A stretch of 64,000 nt of DNA. Origin: Mycolicibacterium rhodesiae JS60. Its GTDB lineage: Bacteria > Actinomycetota > Actinomycetes > Mycobacteriales > Mycobacteriaceae. Shown piece by piece: positions 16,462-25,094 of this stretch. A program made the position numbers and the translations under genes. Under the pieces are notes generated by a model. The model worked only from the letters and a program-made list of their open reading frames with translations. It had not been told where the DNA came from and ran no database searches. The DNA lies in contig AGIQ01000001.1 of assembly GCA_000230935.2 (NCBI GenBank), forward strand, positions 1,674,001 to 1,738,000. Reading direction: 5' to 3'. How positions within the stretch are numbered: the first letter of the stretch is position 1; the number at the start of each line of letters is the position of its first letter.

Positions 16462-18087
16462 TTAGAGCAGGTTGCCCCCACGGCGACGGCGCGCGATCCG
16501 CCCGGGCCGGAGGTCCTTGATAATCTTCTGGGCGCTCAGATAGCCGGGGCCGCCGGTGATCCCGCCTCCGGGATGGCTGCCCGAGGAGCCCAGGTAGAGG
16601 CCCTCAACCGGGGTCGAATAGCCGCCAAGCCCACGGGCCGGCCGTAGCGGCCCCGACCTGCTCAGCACCATATCGACGTGAGCGACATTGCCGCCGCTGG
16701 CGTGGGTTCGTTGTGCGATGTCGTCGTTGGCCAGGACCTGTCGGCCGACCTCGAGATCGCCCAGGCCGTCGTAATAGAGCCCAGCTGTCTCGAGGACGGT
16801 CTCGGCGAGCTTGTCCTTCGCTGCGTCCCAACCGCCGTCAGGGGCGTAGGGGACCACCGCGCAATACAGATACACGGTGTCCTGCCCGGGTGGTGCCTGT
16901 GTCGGGTCGAGCGCGGTCGGGATCACCGGCCACAGCGAGAGCTCTTCCGGGTCGGGAAGAAGGCCGGCGGCGGACTTGGCGAAGAGTCGCCGCATGCCGG
17001 CTTCGGTGCCGATCATGTGGGATGGTCGGCGGACGTCGAGATCGTCGCGGCGCCACTTCTGGTGGCGCTTCATCGTGACTATGCCGTTGAGGGCCAGGTC
17101 GACCTTCGCCTGCCCGCAGTTCAAGTTCGAGACAGGAATGTTCTCGACGGCAGTGATGGTATCGGCTGGTAATACACTGTGCGGCAACAATGTTCCAAGC
17201 GCGGTGCGCGGGTCACAGCTGGCAAGGACGGCCTTGCGGGCTTCGATTCGGGTGCCGTCGGCGAGGCGCACCCCCGCTGCGCGGCCGCCCTTGACAACGA
17301 TCTCCACGACGGTCGAGTCGACCAGCACGCCGCCCTGTTTGACCCGAAGACGTCGCGCCAAGGCGTCGGGAATCGCTTGAACCCCGCCCACCGGTCGCCT
17401 GCACGTGAACCGGTGCATGGTGGCCAGCCACAAGAAGGCCACGCCGGTGCCGCTCAGGTCATTCGGGACGGTGGACCCCGAGGACGCGTGCAATGCATCG
17501 CGCACCACCGGGTGGCGGAACCGCTCAGCGATGATCTCTGAGACCGAGCTGATCGGAAGGCGGATCAGGTCGCCGATCTGACGGCGGTTCGACATCGCGC
17601 GTCGGGCCGCGTATCCAATCGCCGCCGCGTCTGGCCGGACTGGGTTGGTGCGGGCCAACCGCAACATGATATCGGCGAAAGTCCCTAGCATTTCGGTGAA
17701 TTCGAGGTAGGAGCGGGCATCGGCGGAGGAAAACCGGCGGATGTCGTCTGCGGTGCGAGTGGGGTCGCACCAGAATCCGATCGAGCCACCCTCGGGATGC
17801 AAGTACAGATGCCCCGGGTCAATCTCATTGCGGCGCAATCCATATTGTTCAAGACCGAGGTCTCTGGACGCGGGGAACGAGTCCCAGAAGAACGCATCGA
17901 CCGAGAAGCTGTTGATCAGATGCTGCGGCGCCGCGTCGATCGTCGCACTGGTAGCAGTCATCCCACCGACCGCCGGGTTGCTCTCGCACACCACTACCCG
18001 GTGGCCGGCGTCGGCCAGATAGTTCGCCGCGACCAGCCCGTTGTGGCCACCGCCGATGACGACGACGTCGTAGTCGTGCACGCACAC
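16462..18087 (-). CDS. FAD-dependent oxidoreductase, CrtI/PYROXD2-like (second copy)
   Basis: A 541-aa flavoprotein paralogous to the one at 11831. It has VVVIGGGHNGLVAANYL at the N-terminus, an acidic ESNPAVGGM strand end, and the C-terminal block GPLRPARGLGGYSTPVEG followed by SGSHPGGGITGGPG. It is divergent from the membrane operon starting at 18236, with two near-identical palindromes in the gap. Two such enzymes flanking the orphan oxidase subunits and membrane paralogues suggest one functional block. The substrate, perhaps an isoprenoid or long chain, is not known. Confidence 0.9.
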   Translation of the reverse strand: MCVHDYDVVVIGGGHNGLVAANYLADAGHRVVVCESNPAVGGMTATSATIDAAPQHLINSFSVDAFFWDSFPASRDLGLEQYGLRRNEIDPGHLYLHPEGGSIGFWCDPTRTADDIRRFSSADARSYLEFTEMLGTFADIMLRLARTNPVRPDAAAIGYAARRAMSNRRQIGDLIRLPISSVSEIIAERFRHPVVRDALHASSGSTVPNDLSGTGVAFLWLATMHRFTCRRPVGGVQAIPDALARRLRVKQGGVLVDSTVVEIVVKGGRAAGVRLADGTRIEARKAVLASCDPRTALGTLLPHSVLPADTITAVENIPVSNLNCGQAKVDLALNGIVTMKRHQKWRRDDLDVRRPSHMIGTEAGMRRLFAKSAAGLLPDPEELSLWPVIPTALDPTQAPPGQDTVYLYCAVVPYAPDGGWDAAKDKLAETVLETAGLYYDGLGDLEVGRQVLANDDIAQRTHASGGNVAHVDMVLSRSGPLRPARGLGGYSTPVEGLYLGSSGSHPGGGITGGPGYLSAQKIIKDLRPGRIARRRRGGNLL

Positions 18088-18097
18088 CCTACTTTCT

Positions 18098-18115
18098 ACC
18101 GAGGATATGCTCGGT
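18098..18115. promoter_or_regulatory. Operator-like palindrome, copy 1
   Basis: ACCGAGGATATGCTCGGT is an 18-bp imperfect palindrome with ACCGA/TCGGT arms, 10 bp upstream of the start of the leftward FAD oxidoreductase. A near-identical copy lies at 18195-18212. The form is typical of TetR operators. Confidence 0.65.
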
Positions 18116-18194
18116 CAACCTAGACGGGGCGAGGCAAAATATGTCAGTATCAGCACGTCGTATTTGAACTGCGCGCAGACTTGCGATCAAATTA

Positions 18195-18212
18195 ACCGAG
18201 GATACGTTCGGT
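18195..18212. promoter_or_regulatory. Operator-like palindrome, copy 2
   Basis: ACCGAGGATACGTTCGGT matches copy 1 at 16 of 18 positions. It ends 11 nt before the GAGGAGG Shine-Dalgarno of the rightward gene at 18236. Its position would let a bound regulator block that transcript while copy 1 blocks the divergent one. Confidence 0.65.
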
Positions 18213-18235
18213 TGGCAAGGTTTGAGGAGGGCCCC

Positions 18236-19120
18236 GTGAATCAACCGCTTGATGCCCCAGTCGACATGGTGGTCAACCCGATGTGGCAATGGATTTTCGG
18301 TCTGCTGCATTTCGGCGTAGCCGGCTTGACGATCTACCTGGCAGCGCGTAATCCGGTTCGGCACCGCGACTGGTGGGAGCTGTTGTTCCGGATGGTGATC
18401 CTCTTCAGCGGGGCATTGGGGGCCGTGCTATTCGAGGGCGCCGTCGACCGGGGCGGCAAGCTCTGGTACGCCGAGATCGGCGCTTGGCGCATGGTGGAAT
18501 TCTGGGGCACGTATGTTCCGCTGTGGGTCGCGCCGGTGTATCTATGGTTCATCGGCGGTGGGTCGCTGTTCATCATCCAACGCGTTCGCAATGGTTGCCG
18601 GCCCCGCGACTTCCTCTATATCTTCGGCGGTATCGCGGTCGCGGATCTGCTGCTCGAGATCCCAATCATCAAGATCGCCAAGCTCTACACCTACTACGGC
18701 GACAACCAGCCGTTCTTCAATGAGCACTGGTTCCCGCTGCCGCTGTGGTTCATCAGCACCAACCGTCTCTTCGATCTCGTGCCAGCGTTCTTGATCCTGG
18801 TCTTGATGAGCTTCAAGTCGAAGTGGACGATCGCGGCGATTCCGCCGGTCATGTTCGGTTCGATGTACGTCTCGTACGGGTTTGTCAGCTGGCCCACCGT
18901 GGCCGCGCTCCATTCGGGAGCCAGCCCGTTGGTCGCGCATCTGGCTGCCACCTACACGATCGTGCTTGGTGTCGCGGCCACGTTCGTTGGCGCACAACTG
19001 GCCCCGAAGATGCGCGACATCATGAAGCACCACGATGGTCCGTCGATGTCGGCGAACGGCGAGACAGATGTTGTTGCAACAGCGGGGTCCTCGGGTCGTG
19101 GACAGCTGGAGAACGCGTGA
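18236..19120 (+). CDS. Polytopic membrane protein of unknown family
   Basis: A 294-aa protein with about seven or eight hydrophobic helices. The GTG at 18236 is chosen because GAGGAGG ends 5 nt upstream. Striking features are the early NPMWQWIFGLLHFGVAG helix, an RDWWELLFRM loop, a conserved-looking EGAVDRGGKLWY loop and YYGDNQPFFNEHWFPLPLW later on. I do not recognise the family and see no transporter or enzyme motif. It is coupled to membrane paralogue C by a GTGA overlap, so the two probably form one membrane complex. Confidence 0.85.
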   Translation: MNQPLDAPVDMVVNPMWQWIFGLLHFGVAGLTIYLAARNPVRHRDWWELLFRMVILFSGALGAVLFEGAVDRGGKLWYAEIGAWRMVEFWGTYVPLWVAPVYLWFIGGGSLFIIQRVRNGCRPRDFLYIFGGIAVADLLLEIPIIKIAKLYTYYGDNQPFFNEHWFPLPLWFISTNRLFDLVPAFLILVLMSFKSKWTIAAIPPVMFGSMYVSYGFVSWPTVAALHSGASPLVAHLAATYTIVLGVAATFVGAQLAPKMRDIMKHHDGPSMSANGETDVVATAGSSGRGQLENA

Positions 19121-19989
19121 CTGTGGTGATCAGTGACCGTCGGCTCACAACGTCCAGGTCCGCCACGCTGACTCAGAAAGCAAGTGCGTGGTGCGGACCG
19201 GGCGTGATCGTGGTGTGCCTCATCGGTCTTGCTCTGTGTGCTGGGTTTGCGCCGCCGCCGGCCCCGCTCACAAGTCCTGCCGGCATCGCGGCGATCTTCC
19301 AGGAGCGCATCTTCGGGATTCGGACCGGCATGATGGTGATGGTTCTGGGGGCAGCGCTACTGGGACCGTTCTTCGCCGTCATCTCGGTCCAGATGCGCCG
19401 GATCGAAGGACCCCGCCCCACGCTGGCGTACGCACAGCTGGTGCTCGGGGCCTGCTTCATCTTGGAGATCATCCTTCCGATGATGGCGCTCCAAACCGCG
19501 GCATTCCGCCCCGACCGTGATGCTGCCATTCAGCAGACCCTCCACGACATGGGCTGGTTGACGTTCTTCGGTGTGGCTTCAACGGGATTCGTTCAGCTCG
19601 TCATCATCGGTGTAGTGATCCTGCAGGACACCCAGCCAGCTCCGGTCATGCCTCGCTGGGCGGGCTACTTCAACATCTGGGTCGGATTCGCCTTCTTCCC
19701 GGGAACGGTGATGATCTACTTCAAATCGGGTCCCTTCGCCTGGGATGGCGTCTTCATCTTCTGGATCCCCTTCACAGCATTCTTCTTGTGGCTGCTGATC
19801 ATGCCGTTCGTGCTGTGCCGCGCCATCGATTCGGAGCAGGCTGCCGACGAGTCGGCTGGCGGGGCCGGAGAACAACTACCCGACACCGCGATTGCGGAAT
19901 TGCGCGCACAGATGGCGGCGCTGCAAGCCCGGGTGGAGGACTACTCCGCGGGATCCGACAACCGGAGCGCCACCACATCTACGTCATAG
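19117..19989 (+). CDS. Multi-TM membrane protein, paralogue C, with C-terminal extension
   Basis: A 290-aa member of the window's membrane family, starting at GTG 19117 in a GTGA overlap. The signature is fully present: GFAPPPAPLTSPAGIAAIF, IRTGMM, QMRRIEGPRPTL, FRPDRDA, DMGW, PRWAGYFNIW and FKSGPFAWDG. Unlike the other copies it carries about 45 extra residues, including a predicted amphipathic stretch IAELRAQMAALQARVEDY that could form a coiled coil. This may mediate pairing with another protein. Its 3' end overlaps the convergent cyclase gene by 6 nt. Confidence 0.85.
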   Translation: MTVVISDRRLTTSRSATLTQKASAWCGPGVIVVCLIGLALCAGFAPPPAPLTSPAGIAAIFQERIFGIRTGMMVMVLGAALLGPFFAVISVQMRRIEGPRPTLAYAQLVLGACFILEIILPMMALQTAAFRPDRDAAIQQTLHDMGWLTFFGVASTGFVQLVIIGVVILQDTQPAPVMPRWAGYFNIWVGFAFFPGTVMIYFKSGPFAWDGVFIFWIPFTAFFLWLLIMPFVLCRAIDSEQAADESAGGAGEQLPDTAIAELRAQMAALQARVEDYSAGSDNRSATTSTS

Positions 19990-20880
19990 GATCGCAAGCG
20001 GGTTGAGCGGGCTACCGGAACCGCCGAGGATCTTCAACGGAGCTGCGACGAAAAGGAATTCCGCCGTTTTGTGGCTCGCGAGATCTTCTAGGTTCAGTAA
20101 CTCGATCAGGTATGTGCCGCAGTCGCGGATCAGCAGTTTGTGGCATTCCGGGGCTACGCTTCCGCCCTCGAAGCGATCATGGGCGGTTTGAACCTCGACC
20201 GCCAAGTTGTCCGATCCGACCGCGGCGACCTGTTGTTCGGCCAGCCAGCGTGCCGCCTCGATACCAATACCGGGAGCCGTCGATGCGTATCGGTGTGGGT
20301 CACTGTCGAACACCGTGCGCCAGCCGGTTCGAATCAAGACGACATCCCCCGTCCGCACAGTCACCCCGGCCGCATCAGCGCAGGAGATCAGCTCCTCGGG
20401 AGAGATCGTGTGAGTGTCGGCGAGGTGTGTCACACCGAGATGGCCTGCGATGTCGAGGAAAACACCTCGGGTTACGAGGTGACCCAGATTTTCGATGCCC
20501 AGCCGGGTAGCCCCGTAACTGCGGACCGTCGTCGCCGCGAACCCGTTGTAGAGGCTCTCGTCGTACCAGAGGTGTCCGAGCGCGTCGACGTGTGTGGTGC
20601 CCTGACATGCCATGAACAGGTAGTCGTCGGCGACTCCGTGACTGCTGTCGTGGATGTGATAACCGGCCGCGAAATCGCCGCCGTCCAGACTCATCAGGTG
20701 GGTGGCCGGGGTACGAGCGGGTGCCACCGGCACCCGGTCTTTGCGGATCTCATCGGAGAGGGCTACGACGATGCCCCGGCGCACGCTGGCCAGGGCCGAC
20801 AGCAGTACCTCCGGCGTGGCGAAGTTGGCCGCCCCGCGCTCGTCGTCGTCGCCCCATCGTCCCCAGTTCGACTTGGTCAT
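19984..20880 (-). CDS. Cyclase family protein (kynurenine formamidase-like fold)
   Basis: A 298-aa protein of the metal-dependent cyclase/hydrolase family. The metal motif appears as QGTTHVDALGHLWY, close to the family's HxGTHxDxxxH but with Gln in place of the first His. DNLAVEVQ and ELLNLEDL near the C-terminus are also typical. Members hydrolyse amides, esters or lactones. It is the promoter-distal gene of a leftward operon with DUF35 and acyl-CoA dehydrogenase genes, joined to the DUF35 gene by a 4-nt overlap. Confidence 0.85.
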   Translation of the reverse strand: MTKSNWGRWGDDDERGAANFATPEVLLSALASVRRGIVVALSDEIRKDRVPVAPARTPATHLMSLDGGDFAAGYHIHDSSHGVADDYLFMACQGTTHVDALGHLWYDESLYNGFAATTVRSYGATRLGIENLGHLVTRGVFLDIAGHLGVTHLADTHTISPEELISCADAAGVTVRTGDVVLIRTGWRTVFDSDPHRYASTAPGIGIEAARWLAEQQVAAVGSDNLAVEVQTAHDRFEGGSVAPECHKLLIRDCGTYLIELLNLEDLASHKTAEFLFVAAPLKILGGSGSPLNPLAIL

Positions 20881-21308
20881 GTTGGCGCCGCCTTCCCTGA
20901 CGGACGGAATCGGAGCAGGGCGACAGTGTGGCCCTCGCCAGTCTCGACACGGTCGATCACTACGTCGACGTCCAGGCCGATCCGCACCTCCTCGGGTGCA
21001 TATCCGATGACCTCACCGAGCACCCGCAGGTGGGGCTGTTCGGGCAGCTCCACCCATGCGACGACATATGGTGTGCGCGAGGCGAATACCGGTGAGGTCG
21101 CATGGCCGACGACAACGAATGTCTCGATGCGGCCCGACCCGCTGACCGGTTCGAAGTCCAGCTCCATACCGCAACACGTGGAGCACACCGGCGCCGGAAA
21201 ATGCTGAAATCGGCGACAGTGACGGCATCGCTGGATACGCAGCTCGGCGTTCGCCAGGCCTTCCCAGTAGGGCAGAGTATCGGCGTCCGCGGTGGGGATC
21301 GGGATCAC
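20877..21308 (-). CDS. DUF35 zinc-ribbon/OB-fold protein
   Basis: A 143-aa protein with two zinc knuckles, CRHCRRFQHFP and CSTCCG, followed by an OB-type domain with GHATSPVFASRTPYVVAWVEL. This family partners with thiolase-fold enzymes and channels acyl-CoA intermediates. No thiolase gene is in this leftward operon; the nearest are at 25576 and 26983. It overlaps both neighbours by 4 nt, so it is co-translated with the acyl-CoA dehydrogenase pair. Confidence 0.88.
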   Translation of the reverse strand: MIPIPTADADTLPYWEGLANAELRIQRCRHCRRFQHFPAPVCSTCCGMELDFEPVSGSGRIETFVVVGHATSPVFASRTPYVVAWVELPEQPHLRVLGEVIGYAPEEVRIGLDVDVVIDRVETGEGHTVALLRFRPSGKAAPT

Positions 21309-22438
21309 CGCGGCAACCCAAGAAGGCGCTCGCTGATGATGTTGCGCTGTATCTGTGCCGTTCCGCCGTAAATGCTCTCGGCGCGCGCATCAATCCAGGC
21401 CTTGTACCAATAGTCCTGATCGGTACGTAGTGCCGTCGCAACGAGATAGCCGAACTCCACCAGCCGCTGATGGGTGGCAGCCCACCACAGATGAGCGACC
21501 GGCCCCAGGTTCGCGGTCGGCTCGCCGGCGGCCACCAGGCTGACGAACCGATACGACAGGTCCCGAATGGCGGATACTTCGACATAGAGCCTGCCGAGTT
21601 GTTCCTGCCAGCTCCCACGTTGCGCGGCAGACGGTTTCGAGGCGCGAATCAGGTCGACGATGCGCTGGAGCTGTGCTCGAAATAGCACATACTTACCGCG
21701 CAACGCGTAGCTGCGCTCCGACGACAACGTCGTCATCGCGACCCGCCAGCCGGCTCCGGCTTCGCCGAGCACGTCCTCATCGGGAATGAAGACCCCGTCG
21801 AGGTGCAGTTCGTTGAACTCGTCGTCGCCGTTGGCCTGGATGATCGGCGACGGGTGCACGCCGGGACTGCGCATATCCATCAGGAATATGGTCAAGTTGT
21901 GGTGGCGGGCCGCGTCGGAGTCGCTGCGCGCCAACAACAGACAACGATCGGAATGCTGTGCCTGGGTGGTCCACAGCTTCGTTCCGGTGATGCGCCAGCC
22001 GCCCTCGGTGCGGGTCGCCGACGTCCGGACATTGGCCAGGTCCGATCCCGCATCGGGTTCGCTGAAGCCCTGGCACCAGAGTTCGCCGACCTTCAGCACC
22101 GGCGACAGGTACCTGGCACGCTGTTCGTCGGTGCCGTGTGCGATGACAGCAGGCGCCACCATCTGCAAACCGATCCGGGACGGCGACTTGGCCAGTTCGA
22201 TTCCGGCCAGGGTGGCTTCCTCGTCGAGGATGCAGGCATCGACCAGGGAACGGCTCGGGCCGCCGTAGGCGCTATCCAGCGTCAGCCCGAGAAATCCGCG
22301 GTCCGCCAACAGCCGGTCGATCTCCAGCCGCTGCGCGAACGTCGTCGCATTGCGTAATTCGTCGGGGAGGGTCTGGCTGATCCAGCTGCGGACGTTGCTG
22401 CGGAAGGTCGCCTCCTCGGGACTGTCGTCGATGTTCAC
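21305..22438 (-). CDS. Acyl-CoA dehydrogenase family protein (one half of a pair)
   Basis: A 377-aa acyl-CoA dehydrogenase starting at GTG 22438, in a GTGA overlap with the preceding ACAD. It has QGFSEPDAGSDLA, TGTKLWTTQAQ and the C-terminal IYGGTAQIQRNIISERLLGLPR region (ends at 21308). The usual YEG catalytic glutamate reads YGG here, so the base must come from elsewhere or from the partner. Adjacent, overlapping ACAD genes of unequal length are the hallmark of mycobacterial heterotetrameric ACADs (FadE26-27/ChsE type). Confidence 0.9.
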   Translation of the reverse strand: MNIDDSPEEATFRSNVRSWISQTLPDELRNATTFAQRLEIDRLLADRGFLGLTLDSAYGGPSRSLVDACILDEEATLAGIELAKSPSRIGLQMVAPAVIAHGTDEQRARYLSPVLKVGELWCQGFSEPDAGSDLANVRTSATRTEGGWRITGTKLWTTQAQHSDRCLLLARSDSDAARHHNLTIFLMDMRSPGVHPSPIIQANGDDEFNELHLDGVFIPDEDVLGEAGAGWRVAMTTLSSERSYALRGKYVLFRAQLQRIVDLIRASKPSAAQRGSWQEQLGRLYVEVSAIRDLSYRFVSLVAAGEPTANLGPVAHLWWAATHQRLVEFGYLVATALRTDQDYWYKAWIDARAESIYGGTAQIQRNIISERLLGLPR

Positions 22439-23424
22439 GCGGTCTCCAGCAGGGCGGCGCCGATCGTTGAGGCGGAAGTGGCGGGCGGACCGAGGATCAG
22501 CTGCGTGTCGAGTGCGGCTTTGAGGAGCCAGTGCAGCTCGCATTCCCAGGTGAAGCCCATCCCGCCGTGTAGCTGGGCGCCGGTGCGGGCGGCTGACAGC
22601 GCGACCTGGGCGGCCTGGTTGGCGGCTTGCTCGACGGCCAGTGCATCGGATTGCCAACTGACAGTGGCATATTGGACGGCGAGCCAGGCGACCTCCAATT
22701 CGGCGAGCAGGTCGGCGCACAGGTGTTTGACTGCCTGGAATTGGCCGATCGGGCGGCCGAACTGATGGCGTTCGCCGACGTAGGTGACGGTGCGGTCGAG
22801 GATCTCGACGGCCAGTCCCACCGCCGCGGCCGCGCGGAGGATTCGGGTGCCGACCAGGGTGAGTTGTACGTAATCGGGTGTCGCGTGCAACGTAGCGTCG
22901 GCGAGCTCACCTCCTGACGAGATGACGCCGGCGATGCTCACCGACAATCCCGCCAGGGCGGCCACCGAGGTGTCGCCGTTTCTCGACCGGTGCAGGCGTT
23001 GCCATTCGCCGGCGGATTGTTCTAATTCGTAGCGGTCGAAGCCCGGGTGGGCGCCGAAGGTGAGCTCAGCGTCGGAGTCGGGTAAGTAGCCGGGTGTTTC
23101 TTGTTGCGCGGCAAGCCATTCGGCGCTGCGGTCCGCCGGATCGATGGCCGCGCAGAGCCGGGGGATGAGCCATCCGTTCTGGACGAATTCCTCGCCCGCC
23201 GCGACCGCACCCGCCTCGCGGGCGATCCCGGCGACCAGAGCGAGATCCGGTTGCGCCTCGTCGTCGGCCAGGCACACGTGCAGCCAACCGTCGTGGCCGA
23301 TCGCCGCCCAGGGTCCGACTGCCGCGTCACCGGCACTCAGGCGGGCCAGCGGCAGATGTGCCCGCAGGGATTCGCGGGCGTACCGGATGACCTCAACCTG
23401 GTCGGGGGTGTAGCGGAAATCCAC
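22435..23424 (-). CDS. Acyl-CoA dehydrogenase family protein (short partner)
   Basis: A 329-aa, slightly short acyl-CoA dehydrogenase. Recognisable parts are DRTVTYVGERHQFGRPIGQFQ and the GGMGFTWECELHWLLK helix near the C-terminus. The middle FAD-binding strand is shortened and weakly conserved, as in the small subunits of heteromeric ACADs. It is the first gene of a leftward operon of four and is followed with a 4-nt overlap by the second ACAD. Its promoter lies in the 123-bp gap shared with the SDR-GntR operon. Confidence 0.88.
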   Translation of the reverse strand: MDFRYTPDQVEVIRYARESLRAHLPLARLSAGDAAVGPWAAIGHDGWLHVCLADDEAQPDLALVAGIAREAGAVAAGEEFVQNGWLIPRLCAAIDPADRSAEWLAAQQETPGYLPDSDAELTFGAHPGFDRYELEQSAGEWQRLHRSRNGDTSVAALAGLSVSIAGVISSGGELADATLHATPDYVQLTLVGTRILRAAAAVGLAVEILDRTVTYVGERHQFGRPIGQFQAVKHLCADLLAELEVAWLAVQYATVSWQSDALAVEQAANQAAQVALSAARTGAQLHGGMGFTWECELHWLLKAALDTQLILGPPATSASTIGAALLETA

Positions 23425-23491
23425 GGCGTCTCCGGTCGGATGTCAGGGCGGTGCCGCGGTGGCGGCTGCGTGAAAGCCTAGAAGCGAAGTT

Positions 23492-23521
23492 TCATTTTTG
23501 ACAAGTGATGTTTGATACAAA
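23492..23521. promoter_or_regulatory. Candidate GntR binding region between divergent operons
   Basis: TCATTTTTGACAAGTGATG and TTTGATACAAA (23511-23521) are AT-rich and resemble halves of the perfect palindrome at 25095, sharing ATTTTTGA and TTTGAT. They sit in the gap between the leftward ACAD operon and the rightward SDR-GntR operon. A shared operator for the GntR protein at 24382 is inferred. Confidence 0.4.
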
Positions 23522-23547
23522 GGAGACGGACAACGAGCGGAGGGGTC

Positions 23548-24306
23548 GTGACAGCTGTGAGTACCGGCATGGCGGGCAAGGTCGTGTTGGTGACCGGCGG
23601 CACCCGGGGCCTCGGCCGGGAGATGGCGATGGCGTTCGCCGAGCTCGGGGCGACCGTGATCGTGGCCAGCCGTAAGGCCGACGCCTGTGCGGCGACGGCG
23701 GCGGAGATCACCGAGCGCACGGGTGTGCCGGCCCACGGATTCGCCTGCCACGTCGGAAACTGGTCTGCGGTAACCGAGCTCGTCGACGCCATCTACCAGC
23801 AGTGCGGCCGTCTCGACGTGGTCGTCAACAACGCCGGCATTTCGCCCACCTACGACACGCTTGGCGACGTCAGTGAGGAGCTGTGGGACAAGACGTTCGC
23901 AGTCAACCTCAAAGGCCCGTTCCGGTTGACCGCCCTGGTGGGGGAGCGGATGAAGGCCGCCGGCGGCGGCGCGATCGTCAACATCTCCAGTGTCGCGTCG
24001 ATCCGCCCGGCCGGCGACTGGTTGCCGTACTCGGCGGCCAAGGCCGGCCTGAACGCCATGACCGAGGCGGCCGCGCAAGCGCTAGGCCCCGAGGTCCGGG
24101 TCAACTGCGTCATCAGCGGGGCATTCCTCACCGACATCGCGGACTCGTGGGATGACGAACAGACCTCGGCGCGGATGAAGGCGACGACAGCGCTCGGCCG
24201 GGTCGGACGGCCGGCGGAGATCGTGGACGCGGTGCTGTATCTCGCGGGAGATGGTGCGAGTTACACGACCGGCGCGCTGCTGCGGGTGGATGGAGGTCGA
24301 CGATGA
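23548..24306 (+). CDS. SDR family oxidoreductase
   Basis: A 252-aa classical SDR. The glycine motif is VTGGTRGLGRE, then NNAGISPTYDT and the catalytic YSAAK in GDWLPYSAAKAG. GTG at 23548 is chosen since GGAGG sits about 5 nt upstream; GTG 23557 and ATG 23569 are alternatives. It precedes a GntR regulator and is opposite the ACAD operon, so it likely performs a hydroxyacyl- or alcohol-oxidation step in the same pathway. Substrate unknown. Confidence 0.88.
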   Translation: MTAVSTGMAGKVVLVTGGTRGLGREMAMAFAELGATVIVASRKADACAATAAEITERTGVPAHGFACHVGNWSAVTELVDAIYQQCGRLDVVVNNAGISPTYDTLGDVSEELWDKTFAVNLKGPFRLTALVGERMKAAGGGAIVNISSVASIRPAGDWLPYSAAKAGLNAMTEAAAQALGPEVRVNCVISGAFLTDIADSWDDEQTSARMKATTALGRVGRPAEIVDAVLYLAGDGASYTTGALLRVDGGRR

Positions 24307-24381
24307 GGGTTCGTACCTTGCCTGGCAAGGCCATTCGTGGCGATGCATCAGGTCCAGCATTACGGCAGATATGCTCGGCCG

Positions 24382-25050
24382 ATGGTTGCCGGGCCTGTTG
24401 ACCCCACCCCAGCCCGACATCGGAAGGCGTCGGACTGGGTGGTGAGCTGGCTGCGCGATTCGATCATCGCCGGTCGGCTGAAACCGGGTGAACACCTCAA
24501 ACTCGTGGAGCTCGCCGAGCAGGCCGGGCTGAGTACGACGCCGGTGCGGGAGGCGCTGAGCAGGCTTCGCGAAGAGGGTTTCGTCGACGGGGAACGGACG
24601 TTTCGTGTCACCGCACTCGGTCTTGACGAGATCAGTGACTACTACACCATCCACGCCTTTCTGTCCGGAACGATCGCAGAGCGGGCCGCAACCACCCTTT
24701 CCGCGTCGAGCCTCGAGGCATTGCGGTCGCTGGAGACTCAGATGCGGGAACGCAGCACGGCTGGTGACCACGCCGCCGTGCACGAGTTGAATCTTGCCTT
24801 TCATCGGATCATCAACGAGTCGGCGACGACAGACGTCATGCGCCGATTCATCACCACCACGGCCAGGTTGGTCTCCAGGCGCGCGTTCCCTGAAGTCGAG
24901 GGCTGGTCCTACTCGGTCGGTGAACACACCGCGATTCTCGAGGCGCTCGAGAGCCACAACGGCGGCAGAGCCCGTGACGCGATGCATCGCCACATCATGA
25001 ACGTCGGCGAGGGTGTGATCGCAGATCTGCGCCGCCGGGGCTGGGAATAG
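24382..25050 (+). CDS. GntR family regulator, FCD (FadR-like) subfamily
   Basis: A regulator of about 222 residues with an N-terminal winged HTH (SIIAGRLKPGEHLKL, STTPVREALSRLREEG) and a C-terminal helical FCD ligand domain with the metal-binding pattern ELNLAFHRIINES and HTAILEAL...MHRHI. FCD regulators respond to carboxylic acids or acyl-CoAs. A GTG at 24337 could extend it by 15 residues. Next to its 3' end, at 25095, is a perfect 20-bp palindrome before the DUF35-thiolase operon. It probably represses the divergent and downstream operons. Confidence 0.9.
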   Translation: MVAGPVDPTPARHRKASDWVVSWLRDSIIAGRLKPGEHLKLVELAEQAGLSTTPVREALSRLREEGFVDGERTFRVTALGLDEISDYYTIHAFLSGTIAERAATTLSASSLEALRSLETQMRERSTAGDHAAVHELNLAFHRIINESATTDVMRRFITTTARLVSRRAFPEVEGWSYSVGEHTAILEALESHNGGRARDAMHRHIMNVGEGVIADLRRRGWE

Positions 25051-25094
25051 CGGCTTGACCGGTCGAGCTGGCCTCCGCTAACGTCTTCATTAAT

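Noticed and set aside
21305..22720. Extension of the second acyl-CoA dehydrogenase frame to 471 residues.
   Set aside because: The extra N-terminal part overlaps the partner ACAD in another frame; the GTG at 22438 with a GTGA overlap is the sensible start.
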